Positions 1 to 13,090 of a stretch of DNA of 64,000 nt are shown here, piece after piece. Each line of letters starts with the position of its first letter. Position 1 is the stretch's first letter. Source of the DNA: Bombardia bombarda (Eukaryota; Ascomycota; Sordariomycetes; Sordariales; Lasiosphaeriaceae); contig JAULSR010000003.1 of assembly GCA_030512295.1 (NCBI GenBank), positions 1,426,001 to 1,490,000 of the forward strand, read 5' to 3'. The notes beneath the pieces are model-generated. The model was not told the DNA's origin and ran no database searches. It saw nothing but the letters and a program-made list of their open reading frames with translations. The translations under genes were made by a program, and so were the position numbers.

Positions 1-1795
1 CAACCCCCGCCAACTTCATCATTTTGTCTTACAACTACTCGGATCGGCAACTTTTCCATGGCGGACTCGATAGTGTGCACTACACGAGAGTACTTTGTCC
101 AAAGCCACCATGCAAGCTCGGTGGGGTTGTCTCACTCTTGGGTTATCAGTCTGTTGCCGGAACAACCAACCTAGTACGGATCCTCGTCCATGAGCCAACA
201 GCAGCCTCCCACCGTGAGCTCCCAGACCGACCCATGATGCACATGATGAGAAAATCTTTCTGAATCTGCACTAGGTGACCGAGTGATGATGAAATGGGGT
301 TTATGCCGAACAAGTCCCAGCGATCCAAGCAACCAGTCTCCCAATAGCTTCCAAGCGTCTCACACCCCTAACAAGGGTTGAGTTTTACGTGGAAGCACGA
401 CGTCGGTCCAGACCTATGCATCTATATCGCCATTTCTGCGATTGCCAATGAAAGATGAGGTTGAGACTGCGAGTCCATAATGTGGGGTTGCGTTGCAGCA
501 TGCTGGCGATTTGCAGCCTATGCTCAATCTGAACGCGACATCAGCAACGCGCGCAATCAATGGACTAAGGTTGAGCTAATAAACCAACGTCGTATGCACA
601 TATCCAATTGTTGACGAACTAAGTAAGTTTTCAGCTGCGGATTGGCATTGGCGCGCTGCAGAGACAGGAGATCGCTGCGTCGATCAGTGGGGAGGCGATT
701 CCTCGGGAGCGAATCGCGGACGCAGTTGCGGCTCGAATTATGCGACAACATTACCACAGTAGCTCCCTGTCAAAAACCCCTGTCCTTAGACCCTCAATGA
801 TCGCCGGGAGCTCGCCGGGTACGACTCTCTCTTTTGCTGACGAAAGATCCAGCCGCTCTCGGCAAGGTACAACCTCTGGAGCTAGCTGCGATCAGTATAG
901 TACCTAATACAAAGACATAAGCCGAGTGTGTAAAGAAACAGTTTGAGCGCTGTCGATGGGTGTAGCCAGAGAAGCTGACAGGGGGTGCTATTAACTGGAA
1001 GCCGATATCCAAATCGTCCGGATTCGGTCGCTAGCAGGAAACAAGGGTACACAAGGGGCGGGCCGGGCATTAAACCGTCTAATGGTGTAGCCCGGGGTGA
1101 AACATATCCAATCAGATAGAACCATACAGACAGGGAGACCCGCGATTGCCGCCTTATAGGGGACCTCACGATACTTTGGGATACCTATCTTGTCTCCCTT
1201 GCATTCTGCGTCGAAGCTGAAGACCAGGACTTGCAATAGGTCGATCACGAATCATATACCCCACTCCTCGAGCCTTCTCCAGTCCAATCATGTCAAGGCT
1301 ACGACCGACCAATGCTTTCGGCCTTGGCTTAATCCTGACTGGTGCTTGGAATTTGTGTTTTGGGCAGCCAAGTGCTACAGGTGCCCTGGACAACCTACCG
1401 GCTGGTTGCGGTGACGCTCGTTCTCGGTGATCGATTTGTGGATGCAGCCACCGGTTATGTCTTGAATAATGATAGCTTACTGGCGAGTTAACCTCCATGG
1501 CGTTCGGAACAGGCCAGTAGTTCTCCCAGGAGCGGGGTTGGTAGACTCTGTCGCCCTTCGATGAAACGTTCTGATGACGGAAGCTTGCATGGCAGCAGCG
1601 TGCGACTGACTATCTTGGACTGACTTGCCGGGAAATTGAGCTAAGATAAATGAGCATGGGTGACCTGGCGTTCTCGGGTGAGACGGTGATAGGTTACTGG
1701 TTTCCCGCTTCTCTCCCATTCCTTCATCGCCTCACACTTGTGACACCCATCTCCTGCAACATTTTTCTGGGAGAGACTATTGTGCTCTGGAGAAG
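1..1795. other. No gene recognised upstream of the DUF2235 gene
   Basis: I see no convincing gene here. Several open frames of 60-110 codons exist on both strands, but none has a recognisable motif, a good start context or a splice pattern joining it to another frame. The last few hundred bases before 1796 presumably hold the promoter and 5' leader of the hydrolase gene. The first bases could be the tail of a gene lying outside the window. Confidence 0.4.
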
Positions 1796-3988
1796 ATGGA
1801 TAAGTCTCACCTAGCGCCTACTGGCCCCGAACGCCAGGGTCGTAGAACCAGTGTGGACCATGAGTCTCAACTTGGATCTCACGAAGAGTTCTTTTCTACA
1901 CATCTTCCTTCCAGACCAGCCAGCGCCGGGATGGCACAGCCCAAAGATCCCCAGAATTCGCCGCGTCAACCACGCAAGATTGTCTTGTGTTTTGATGGAA
2001 CGGGAAATAAGTTCCACGGCGATGACAGCGACAGTAACATCTTGAAGATATACCGCATGTTGGACAGAACAGCGACCGACCAATGTAAGTCTACTATCAT
2101 GATCGAAGTCGTGCAACGTTTGGCTAACCCTATCACCAGATCATTACTACCAGCGTAAGTTCTTGATAGCGACGCTCTGATAAGGATACCAGTTAACAAC
2201 ATGAAAGCGGGGATTGGTACATATGTGGTCTCTAATAGCTTGAGCCATACGAGTATGACGGCCCGGATGAAATCATGGTACATGAAAGCCAAGGACTCGG
2301 CTGTTGGCTCATCTTTCGACCAACATGTTGTTGGTGGATACCGCTTTCTGATGCGATTCTACTGCCCCGGTGATGAGATATATGTTTTTGGCTTTTCGCG
2401 TGGCGCGTACATTGCTCGCTTCTTGGCCGAGATGCTTGACTATGTTGGCCTTCTCTCCCACGGCAACGAAGAAATGGTCCATTTCGCTTGGAAGGCTTTC
2501 TCGAGCTGGCAGAGTCGTCAAGGTAACAACACCCCAGAAGGAATCAAGAAGAAGAAGGAGATGTATGCTTTCATGAAAGGCTTTCGCGAAACGTTTTCTC
2601 GACCTGTGCGTCGGATCAGGTTCCTAGGACTCTTCGATACAGTTAACAGTGTTCCACGATTTGAGACTGCGTGGATGGAGCGGAGTAAGTTTCCGTACAC
2701 TGCACGAACCTCAGCAAAGGTGATTCGTCATGCCGTCAGCATCGACGAGCGTCGCGCCAAGTTCCGACAAGACTTGATCTACCAGAGCGATACTCCAAAG
2801 AAGGACAAGGGCCGACACCATGCACACAAGAAGCTCCACGAGATACACGAGAAATACCGGAGGCAGAGCACTGTATCACATAAACCGTCTGACGCCAATG
2901 CGCAAAACGGCAATCGCGGTCGGCGCACCACGTTGGCCATTCCAGACGACACGATGGCGCCGTATCGACGGCGGTCGCGCTCAACTCGGTCCCATCAGAC
3001 TGGAATGACTGATGCATCGGCGCAGGACACTGCTCCAGGAGACGGACTTTCCGAGGTATCGGTAGGCCCGCATCCGCACACTGACGATGGTGGCGATGCA
3101 AACGACTCAGATGATGAGACAGACCAGGATATCGATGAAGTCTGGTTTGCTGGTGGCCATGGTGACATAGGCGGCGGCTGGGAGATGCTCCCAGGTTCGA
3201 AGTCCGCAAGCCATGTCCCGCTAGCATGGATGGTGCACGAGGCCATGCGTGCTGGACTGCAATTCGACCCTGACAAGGTTCGAGAGCTCGGTTGTGTTGA
3301 CGGCTGTGAAGAGGACGAAGTGCCGCGACCATATCAGCAACATGAATCGACACCCAATGGAGCACAGGACCCCGAAAAGGACCACGACAGTATTGACCCA
3401 CATACGATCCCTGGCATCATGATCAGAAGCCCAAGCACGAGCACACCGAAGCTACTCCAAAAGAACAGCTATCAGCAGCCAGTATTCAAGGAGCCCTTCA
3501 AGCCCGAATCGCCAGTCAGCGATCCTAAGAGCAACGAGAAGGACAGCGACGGCGAGGACCGACCTCTTTCATTCCGGGAGATGATGCACAAGGCGCACGT
3601 AGCGCGTATCCACGACTCTCTCCAGCATGACTGTGGGCTGGGTTGGACGACGGTACTTGGATGGAAGATCATGGAATACATGCCGTTTAGGCGCATGGAC
3701 CTGCAGGAAGATGGATCTTGGAAGCCAATTCGGTGGCCGCTTCCCTGTGGCGAGGTGCGCGACATCCCAGAGAACGCGCGAGTCCATGGCAGTGTAATCA
3801 GGCGCATGCAGATTGATGTGGATTACCGCCCTGGTAATTTGATCATTGGTGGTGGGGGCAGAGGGGTTCGCAAGGCACCCAAAGAACGCGGGATTGGCGA
3901 CTGGGTTTGTGTGAATAAAGAGGATGACCCAATTGGCGAGGTGTGGATGAAGAGACAAGCAATGGAGAAGGAGCACAGTTCCAAGTGA
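1796..3988 (+). CDS. DUF2235 alpha/beta-hydrolase domain protein
   Basis: Spliced gene with exons 1796-2084, 2140-2154 and 2208-3988 (694 aa). Both introns are GTAAGT...AG, and the 15-nt middle exon restores the conserved join YHYYQPGIGTYV. The protein belongs to the DUF2235 family, which shares the serine-hydrolase fold of Tle1-type phospholipase effectors. The opening strand LCFDGTGN is near residue 63. The nucleophile elbow GFSRGAY has its serine near residue 165, and GGHGDIGGGW supplies the late histidine/aspartate region. A long acidic, probably disordered insert with many S/T residues (about residues 365-460) splits the domain, and a second linker follows GGGW. No signal peptide or membrane segment is seen, so it is probably cytosolic. 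The substrate is unknown; lipid or ester hydrolysis is inferred from the fold. Confidence 0.88.
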
Positions 3989-4596
3989 AAAGGATGAGAG
4001 GATGGGATTGCGGTCGGTCTTTCCAAATGTATCTTTGGTTGATCTTTCCAATTTTTGTTGTTAACTTAGCTTTTGTTGGATCGTTCTTTCCTTGAGCATA
4101 CAAAGAGCCTTTTTTTTTTCACACCTGACAGGCCGATGTCGTGGCGTAATCGGCCGATAACACCAACGTTCCTCTTTCCCTTCAGATTATGTTGGGACAA
4201 GATCAGGCACCTAGGCTCCAGCGAATGCGAACAGCTCGACTCGTTTTTCTTCTTGTCGCCACCCCGCACTATCATCACCTGCCACCATATTTGCGATATG
4301 CCGTGCATTTGGATATCAAACTTCCGCGCGGCGCGATCAAATCTGCCTCGGAATCCAGCGGTTCGGCGGCGCAGTATGCCTTGTGTGTGTGTGGGGGCCG
4401 CAACACCCCAGCCAACCACCAATGTCAAGTGAGCTCGACCAACGAACGTTCATAGGAGTGCATTTCCGCACGTGACCGGCATCCAACATTGCGACGCCAT
4501 CCTGGCGATATTCTGGCAGCCATGGCTGACTGACTCCTCTCAGGCAACTAGCTCGACCCATCATACGATTGACTCTCAGTTACGACCACGATAACA
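3989..4596. other. Intergenic region between hydrolase and NACHT genes
   Basis: This 608-base stretch is the 3' flank of the hydrolase gene and the upstream region of the NACHT-ankyrin gene. It contains a T-run near 4110-4121. Overlapping open frames on both strands have no recognisable motif. No gene is called. Confidence 0.45.
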
Positions 4597-7500
4597 ATGG
4601 GAAACCGTCGACAGGAGGCTCGACAGCAACCATCGCCATTTCATCTTCGTGATGACGAGTCTGTCACTGGCCCGCCCCTGACTGCTAGTTCAAGTCAAGC
4701 TGCCAGCAGCTCCATGGCGTCTGGATCCATAACGTCTAGAGCGTGGGAGAAGGCCCTAGCCCGTCGCCAAAGCTCATGTTCCACGGACTTGGACTCGACT
4801 ATATTTCAAGGAAAGTCAAGTCCCGAAGCCATCATTCGCGACTTTCAGGCATCTCAGTACATGCGAAGCCAGACTAGCAAAATGCATGCCTTCATGACCA
4901 AGCTGGAACCACTGGCTTCGTTCATGGAGCGTCTCAGCCCGTCAATGGATGTATTTGTAAATGCATTGCCCGAGATGCTATCTCCAATATGGGGCACGTT
5001 GCGGACTTTGCTAATGGTAAGTGATCGTCTCACCAAGTTGTAAAGTCTCATCATAACTGCTAACCTTGGGGTGAACGGCATTCGAGATAGGTCGTCCGAG
5101 AACATCGTTCGTATTTCTTCAAGTTGATGGATAATCTCGAGCAAATGGGCGACCTGCTCCCAGGGTATCGGGTTTATGAGGAGATTTTCCAGAAGCACAA
5201 ATCTGTTCAAGACGCTCTTCTCCAGGTCTACGAAGAGATGGTTTCGTTTCTTGTGGCCGCGACGCGCATCTTTTCCAAGTCGTCATCCATTGCATTACTT
5301 CTTCGAGTCCCTGTTAAGTCTTTCGATCAGACGTTTCAACGCTCCTTGGTTGGCCTCGAGAGACATCGCAATCTGGTTGAAAGGGCAGTCAATATTGCTC
5401 AGATGGTGAATATCTACGAGATGAGGTTGGAAGTGGATAAGGTCCGCAGTCTCGTAGACGACGGTATGAGTGTGCCTTGAGAACTCCTTTTTGTTTGTCC
5501 CCATACTAACGTAGACAAGCAGGTCCAGCCAAGGTGAAATCATGGCTCGCTGCTCGCTCTTGCCACCAAGTACAAAGTGGCATAGAGATTCTTTCGGGTA
5601 CATGCGATTGGGTCATCCTTCGCCCCGAGCTACAGGAGTGGATGCGTGTTGGTAAAGACAGTACTGATGTAATGTGGCTGCACGGAGGTCCTGGCTGTGG
5701 AAAGTCATTCCTGTACACCAAGATTCTACGCCATCTGAAGAAGACCACCGACATGCCGTGCATGTTCTTCTTTTTCTGTGCGGCGGATAAGGAACGAGTA
5801 ACTCTATCGTCCTTGTTTCGGTCGTGGACCCTCCAACTTGTCAATACCTTTGATGCGGCAAGTGAACATGCTATTAAGGTGGTGTCCGACTCTACTAGGC
5901 AGGAAGCATCTGACCAGGAGGTCCAAAGTCTCTTTTTCTCCCTCCTCGAACTGGTGCCACCATGCTATCTTACTGTCGACGGTCTTGACGAATGCATCGA
6001 AGCTGGCCAAATTGGACAAATGGAGCAGATCAAAAAGATTCTGCGGTCGATTCCTCGAAAATTCAAAGTTCTTGTTACAAGTCGATACCTGGTCAACATT
6101 GATCATCTTCAGCAAAACACAGAAACACGCTATAGATCATTCATGATTACCCAAGAGATGACTCAATCAGATATACAGAAGTACATCGTGGCTGAGTCAA
6201 AGAACCTTGAGCATAGATTCGATGAACCTGTCTTGACTTCTATCAGGACAAGACTTACCGCCGCTGAGGGCATGTTCTTGTGGGTTCATCTGATGTTCAA
6301 GCTTATCCAAGAGCAGACGAACAACGAGGAGGTTATCAAATGCTTGGACATTCATTGCTGTCCAGCAGAATTGCATCAAATTTACAGTACAACACTGGAG
6401 AAGATCAACTCGATGCCTAAACCGCAATGTCTTCTGGCCCACAAGGTTTTCTACTGGGTATTGGTTGCCCGCAGGCCCCTTCGAGTCAAAGAGCTATGCT
6501 GTCTTCTCGCTATTCAACCAACAGCAGACCAAGAAGAATGCTACGACTCCAACAGGCATATCAAAAAGGATGCAGACTCCCTAATCATTTCAGTTTGTGG
6601 ATCGCTTATTCTACCGCGTGGACCCGGAGGAGATCTTTATCCAATCCACACCACCGTGACTGAGCATCTCACGCGATACTTTGCCAGAAACGGGACGTTG
6701 TCACATATTACTTCTTACTACAACATGCAAGACATGGTTTCGAGTGATGGTCTTGCGGCCGCTATTTGCATACGACTTCTCTCATCAGAGATGGTTACCA
6801 AGGTACTCCGCGAATTTCGACCTGAGAGCCATTCGGAGGTGATCAAAATCTTTGAAGCTGTCGCAATACTACCACAACTGGATGCTCTCAGCTATTGTAT
6901 GACACAGTGGCATCGTCACATGTTCAGAGCTGACTATAAGGACACTGGGAGCACCGAAGTTGGTGTGCTGATGGACGACTTATTGAGATTGTATGACCAA
7001 CCCGAATCTCCAACCATATGGCAGCTTCAATGGTTCTCGCAACCACAGTCAGAACAATATTCTATCTGTCCAACAGGCTTTACAGGTGCCCATGTCGCAA
7101 CATATCTTGGGCTGACCGAGCTGCTTCGTCGAGCAGTTCTGACACGCGATGACAGTACGGCGCGTGACTCGTCTGGGAGAACGGCACTTTGGTGGGCGTT
7201 ACATCTTGGGAATACCGAGACAGCAAGAATTCTGCTCGCGGCCAAGTACAGTCCGTATATGCCAGACAACTTCGGCATCACGCCAGCCTATAGGGCAGCT
7301 GCTGCGATGAAACAAGGGCCCTACCAAGAAGATATGTTTACTGATATTCTTCGCGATACCATATACCATTTGGATGCCTGGCGACCTGACCCTCATAGTT
7401 GGACTTATCTTCACTTCGCGGCCGCAACGCCAAGTAGTAACTTGGTGGACATTCTTCTGAATTTTCTTCCGGATCTCCTGGCGTGTGATGCCAACAAGGC

Positions 7501-8764
7501 GAGGCCATCTATGATAGAATACGGAGAGTTCACGAGTACGGATAAGTCAGGAAGAACTCCACTGCATCTGGCTGCAATGCATGGCCAGGTAGAGAGTTTG
7601 TTGGTAATCATTGAAAAGCACTACCGCCAACGGGATGTACATGAGCATCTTCGCCTGATGAATACAGAGGACCGTCGTGGGCAGACCGCCCTTCACTTGG
7701 CTTCTATCCAGGGACATCTGGAATGTGTGAAGGTTCTATTGAGGTATGGAGCAAACTTACTTCTCCAAGATGAGCATGGCAAGACGGCCACGGATAGAGC
7801 GGCAATCATGGGAAATGATGTAGTGCATGTTTTTCTGTTGGAAGAGGAGAAATCAGGCAACGCACATCAAAGACCTGAGTCTTTACTGGAGTCGCTGTTA
7901 AACTACAAGCCTCCTTTTCAATTTTCTTGTGCGAATCACAGTGTGGGAAAGCGATTATCGAGACCTCACAGGCAATACCCTGAGCGAGCTTTGTTTTCCA
8001 TCATGAACGGGACTTCAGGCTACAATCTGAATAGCGGTATCAGCGGCGATATAAGGGAAGCTGGTGGTGTTGAGCATATTGTCGATGATCGTGGTCGCAC
8101 GTTGTTGCATCATGCTGCAGCCTGGGGACATGAAGGCGCGATATGGAAAGTACTATCCTGCCTCAGCTCTGACTATGAGGTCAACGTGGCTTTTATTGAC
8201 ACCCAGGATAACCGTGGTTGGACTGCGCTGCATTATGCCGTCGGCATGCGGAACCTATCATTGGCGAAGCTCCTAATGGCTGAGGGCGCTTCGGCATCGG
8301 TCACGACGTTGGAAGGAAAGACTGTATACGACCTCGCGTTGCTACACGGCGACAAACAGGCGCTCGAAGTGATTGCGAGATATGCATGCATGCCTACTGA
8401 CTCCATTGCTCTTGACTTCGGGTTTACAGAGGCGCACTGCCTTGCTAGGGATGGGTCACTTTCGCAGAACGACATAATACGCCTTGGGCAGGCTTCGATA
8501 CTGGGCGTGCTCGATGGATTTGAAAGAACACCAGTCTACAGGGCGGTTGAAATGGGGCATTATGACATTGCAGAGCGATTAGTGGAGTTTGGGCTTGCCG
8601 ATCTGGCAGAACAGGGTGAGGAGACCTCCAGGGATTTGCTAGCTTTGAGTTCGTCGTCCCGGATTGATGGCCGACACGTTGATGACGATGCACAGCCTGG
8701 TGATGTTACGGCTGCCTTCTATATGGGCGGCTCCTCCACGGTTAACGATAACTCTTGCGCTTAA
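4597..8764 (+). CDS. NACHT-ankyrin (STAND / NLR-like) protein
   Basis: Exons 4597-5016, 5091-5463 and 5523-8764 give 1344 aa. Introns are GTAAGT...GATAG and GTATGA...GCAG, and the joins keep the frame. The N-terminal about 300 residues resemble the helical region found before NACHT domains in fungal STAND proteins (end of exon 1: SPIWGTLRTLLM). The NTPase follows: a P-loop WLHGGPGCGKS near residue 315, Walker B LTVDGLDE near 413, then VLVTSR. The second half (about 790-1290) is ankyrin repeats, with consensus stretches such as GRTPLHLAAMHG, GQTALHLASIQG and GWTALHYAVG. Such proteins are signal-responsive switches used in fungal non-self recognition and programmed cell death; that role here is inferred from the family. 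The same frame stays open for 102 codons after the TAA at 8762, so the true C-terminus may lie at 9073 (separate entry). Confidence 0.88.
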
Positions 8765-8765
8765 G

Positions 8766-9073
8766 CCCTCCCTGATCCTTTCACGGATTATACAATTGTC
8801 GTGAATGCTCCGCCTTCGAATGGACCATGGTCGATAAGACACCGTCAGTTCATCATGGCCGCAAGAGCAGAAGACTATGCGATAATGGAGGCGCTCATTA
8901 GAAAAAGGATGAACTGCCAACGGATCATGCACCAGGCCCAGATGAAAAAGATACGCAATATTTGGGGTATGAGTCTGGGGGAGAGATCCGCGGCACGGGC
9001 TGAGCATCAACGGCTATCTAGACACCGGGAACGATGCTCGGCGAAGCAAGAGACAGATATCGACAGAGCTTGA
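8766..9073 (+). CDS. Possible fourth exon of the NACHT-ankyrin gene
   Basis: After the TAA at 8762-8764 the same reading frame runs open to a TGA at 9071-9073. The translated segment looks protein-like, for example FIMAARAEDYAIMEALIRK. A frame-preserving 66-nt intron at 8700-8765 would remove the stop. It has donor GTGATG, branch-like TTAAC/GATAAC at 8742-8753 and acceptor TTAAG. Splicing would give 1425 aa in place of 1344. The donor is weak, so a premature stop or plain 3' UTR is also possible. Confidence 0.4.
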
Positions 9074-9535
9074 AGTATAGCCGCAAGGGCTTGACACCAC
9101 GAATCATCTGTAGGGGCTCTACGTTAAGACGCATGTCCGGACTTCCGTCGGAGTAGGAGGAAGATGTGCGACTTTGGCGAGAACTTGAAGAAGCTAGAGA
9201 ATCGCGGCGTCGTACTTTGGTACCTAGATAACGCACTGGACTACAACAGTCTTGGACTGTAGCGCTAGTGCTCTGGGCTCTCATCGAGATCGCGCGCCTA
9301 CGAGAATGGTGGCTGAGGCCTGAAGTTACCTGCGACTCAACTGGCCATGCGACTTGTGTTGCATATGGCGACACAGAGGAAATGTTAAGTGGAAACGGAA
9401 GTCTCGTTCAAAGTTGTCGAGCTTCATTCAGGATGCACCAGGTACCTTTATTGTGGCCCGGTACTGACATCTACAGCTATTACGCGGGTTCACACCTCAT
9501 TCACTTCGCAAACCCCGGCTGAAATCACATCCTCA
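9074..9535. other. Convergent intergenic region
   Basis: This is the shared 3' region of the convergent NACHT-ankyrin (plus) and ankyrin-CorA (minus) genes. No gene, RNA or repeat was recognised. Confidence 0.4.
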
Positions 9536-12500
9536 TCATCCCCTTCTCAGCATCATTCTCCACCCCTGCCGCCGACGTCCCTCCAAACCGCCGAGGTAAT
9601 GCGCCGGCAGGGCAGCCCACGCCGAAGAGGAGACGGCGTGGCTCTTGCCCTCCTTCACCTTGGCCTTGATCGCGCCTACGGCCCTGGTATACTGCTGCGT
9701 TTTCTTGCCTGGCGGTGCCTTGTACGGCCCGCCCCTTGGTATCCCCCAGATGGACCACAACGGGGTTGCCTGCGCGACGGCGGCCTCTGCGGCGGTTGAA
9801 GGCGATGATGATGAGCCGGGTGCGTCGGGGGGCGGGGCTAGAGGCACGCCGCGCTCGCGGTTCCGGGAGGCGACCTCTATAATTTGGTAGACTTTGTAGA
9901 TGGCCCACATGACGAGGCAAAGGCCGATGGTGCCGAGGGTGGAGAGACCTGTTTGGGGTGGATGGGTTAGGATAGAGGGTTCGGTGGGGATGGGGGGTGT
10001 TGTGGCGATGGTATTGTGGGGTGAGAGACGGGAGGGAAAGGGGGTAAGGGCAAGGGGCGAAATGATCGGATGGACATACCAAAGACCTCCGCCAGGGGAC
10101 TGACGCCCCAAATCTCTGGTAGACCCTCGATGTTCTGCATGGCGAGCAGTCCGCACACAAAGGATAGTGGCGCCTACCCTCCGTCAGCATCTCACGCCAT
10201 CATAAACAAAAACCAGGCGGTCTTGTCTTCAAACTCACAAAAAGCACAGCCACAGTCGTAAAAATAAACAACATGGTCGACTGCTCCCCCATCGACAGCG
10301 AATCCTCAATCGACGCCTCCCGCTGCCGCAGATCTAAGAGTGTGGTCACCATCTCGCGCACGCGCTCGGCCTCCGACTCGAGCTGCGAGAAGGTCTCGAG
10401 GCTGGTCAGCACAAAGGCGTTGTCGTCGTCGTTCATGTTTGGGTGGCTGTCGCCTCGGCGTCCGGCGCGCCCGTACACGGCCTGCAGGAACATGTTGAAG
10501 GCGCCGGCTTGGTTTAGTAGGATCCGCTTGATCATGCCGATCTCGCCGATGTTATCGTCGACGCGGATGAGGATTTTGGTCTCTTGCTTGACGTCGCGGT
10601 AGAAGGCGCCGGGGTCTTTGCTGAGCGAGCCGAGGCCCTGGCGGAGGGTGTCGAAGCGTTCGGTTACTTGGACGTACTGTTTTGGGGGAGAAAGAAGAGT
10701 TGTTGTTAGTATGGTTGGTGCCTGGTGTGGAGGGGTTCATGGGGTGTGGTTGGGTGGGGAGGCACGTACAAGTTCGGCAATCGAGTTGGAGTATGCTTTG
10801 GTGTAGGTGACTTCGACGTCGTGGGAGTCTTTGGGGTCGTCGGGGTCTAGGAACTGGACGAATGCTTTTGCCTCGAAGGACATGCAGCTCTTGAGGATGA
10901 CCTCGACGAGGAGGTCCATGTTGAGGTTGTCTTCTTCGTCTTGGATGTCCTTGTTGTTGCAGACGCTGTTGAGGATGTGGTCTTGGAGTCGGGCTTCGTT
11001 GTTTTCGTCGAGGCGCTCGGGGTAGAGGGTTATGATGGTGTCTATGGTTGGGTATGTGAGTGGTAGTCAGTTGTCAGTTCTTGTTGGGTGCTGTTTTTCT
11101 TTCTCAGTTTTGCAACAGCTGCAAACAGGATGGGACGCACCGGCGTCGAGCTTGAAGAGCCAGAAGTGCGGCACGGTTATGAGGTCATCTGGTTCGAATG
11201 GCGTTTTGGTTTCGTCGTGGTCTATTTCATCAAGTTCGTCTTCGTGCTTGAGACTACTTAGGGTAGGACTGGGAGGGCCAGGGGCTTCTCTTTGGTTTGC
11301 TGTTAGCGTGTTGGCTACTGACTCTATTGGCAGTGGATGGTCAGCGCCGGGGTAGTCTTTTCCGCCCGGTAGGTTCCCTTCACTCATTATCGTTTCGAGC
11401 TGAATATTATTGGTATTTTCGTCGTCTTTATTCAACGCTCGCCCCCTTTCGGCTGGTGGAATTGGTGACGTGGTCGGTGGTGGTGGAGATATGGGAGGTA
11501 TACTCGTAGGCATACCCCCAGCCATCAGATCATGAAGGTTAGCTCCGCCCATTGCTGGAAAATGGGAATGCTGCATCTCTGGTGCCCTCCTCTCAGACGA
11601 CTTCTTGATAACCTCTAGACTCTTAACCTTGAGATGCCTGATGTAGCGCGTCATGACTTGGTCGCTGTCGAGGAGTGCGATTTTGTCAATGTCTAGGTAC
11701 TCATGGTAGGACTGATCCAAGCTTCTAGGGAGGGGCTGCATGTGGCCGAGGAAGTTGCTCAGCTGCAGCATGCGTGTCAAGTGCTCGGCCTGCGACGGAT
11801 CGGATGTCACGCTGCTGAAGGTGAGGGCGTCGGTGAGAACGTCTTCTTCAATCTTGCCGTTCAGGACTTCGATGTGGTGGTTGCGGGCTAGTTCGAGGTA
11901 GTCTCTTTTGTCGACGTCTACTATTGGGAGCTGCGTACGAAGAGGAGCAAACAGTCAGTAGACGGTCATCAGCGAAGTATGACAAGGTTTGGTAAGTACT
12001 CACAACAATGGCATACATCTCATCCTCTGCCATTCTCTTTTCAGATGACGTTTGGCGCTATTGAATGGAAGTTAGCCCAAGCTTCACACCACATCCAATA
12101 ACGCATTAGGCTGGCCGCACTGACCTGGAAATGCCGTTTTCTCTCTGGCCCATCGACATCCACATCCTTAAAAACACGACTGACAAAATCTCTCATCTCA
12201 CGATACCTATCCCTCGTGACGCCCCTCGCAGCACAGAGGCTGCGAACAAGATCCTTGGTCCACATCTCGCTGGTGGCTGAAAGGTGCACCCACTTCTTGC
12301 TGGCGGCGCGCCGGTTCTGGAACACCTCATCCTGGCAATAGATCAAGTTCCATATGCTCACCGAACTCCATCTCACATCGCTGTTGGGCTCCCACAGACT
12401 TCCCCTGAAGTTCTCGGACAGCCTCAGCTGGATGCCCTCTGGCACGGGGGGTCTTGTCGTTAGAATAACCTCGGGGATCAGAAACCTGTTGTTCTCCGGG

Positions 12501-13090
12501 TGCTCTGGTGTCTTTCCTCGTTTCTTGAGAACCTTTGGGGGATTATCAAACAGGCTTTTGATCTGCGGGACTGTGAGCGCATAGTACTTTGGCAGGTGGC
12601 CCTTTTTGTCCGCAATCTCCGTGTTGGCTCCGCGCTTGAGCAGGTGCTCGACACTCTCTCTTTTCTTGGACAAGGTGGCCAGGTGCAGGGGCGTGTTCTT
12701 TTGTAGGTCCAGGGCGTTGATGTCGACGTCCTTGTGCTCGAGCAGCAGGTCCAGCTGCTCGCAGCGGCCGAGGTTGGCGGCGACATGGAGCGCTGTTCTC
12801 CCCTCGCCGTCGCGGGCGTCGAGGTCGAGGTTGGCCTGGAGGAGCTCGCTTAGTTTGGATGAGTCGGCTTTTTTGACGGCCTCGTGCAGACGAACGCCGG
12901 CGTTGAGCTGTCGGGCTTTCTCTTCCTTAGCGTCGCGGATGTACTGCTCTGAGAGCTTTTGCGCGCGTGCTTGGTCGACGCTGGGGCCTGGGGAGGCACG
13001 GCGCGCTTTGGAGGGGCGGGGTGTGGAGGGGCGGAGGAAGGACTCGACTATGCTGCTGGGGCGGCCGAGGGCGCGGTGGGGGGGTTCCAT
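9536..13090 (-). CDS. Ankyrin-repeat protein with CorA-like membrane domain
   Basis: Seven exons on the minus strand: 13090-12125, 12057-12004, 11930-11141, 11041-10770, 10676-10239, 10173-10080 and 9948-9536, giving 1008 aa. All introns are GT-AG and all joins are in frame. Residues about 70-170 hold ankyrin repeats (EGRTALHVAANLG, KNTPLHLATLSK). A long soluble middle follows, with a proline/acidic linker. The C-terminal part resembles the CorA magnesium-transporter superfamily: a long helical stretch, then TM1 (about 827-852, FIFTTVAVLF then APLSFVCGLLAM), a short loop and TM2 (about 872-893, LSTLGTIGLCLVMWAIYKVY). The GMN signature that ends TM1 in true CorA channels is absent; the corresponding place reads LLAMQN. 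Magnesium transport should therefore not be assumed. It is probably a membrane protein with cytosolic ankyrins and a basic tail. Confidence 0.85.

Noticed and set aside
2736..3401. 221-codon minus-strand frame inside the DUF2235 gene
   Set aside because: The plus strand reads a conserved hydrolase through the same bases; the antisense frame has no features.
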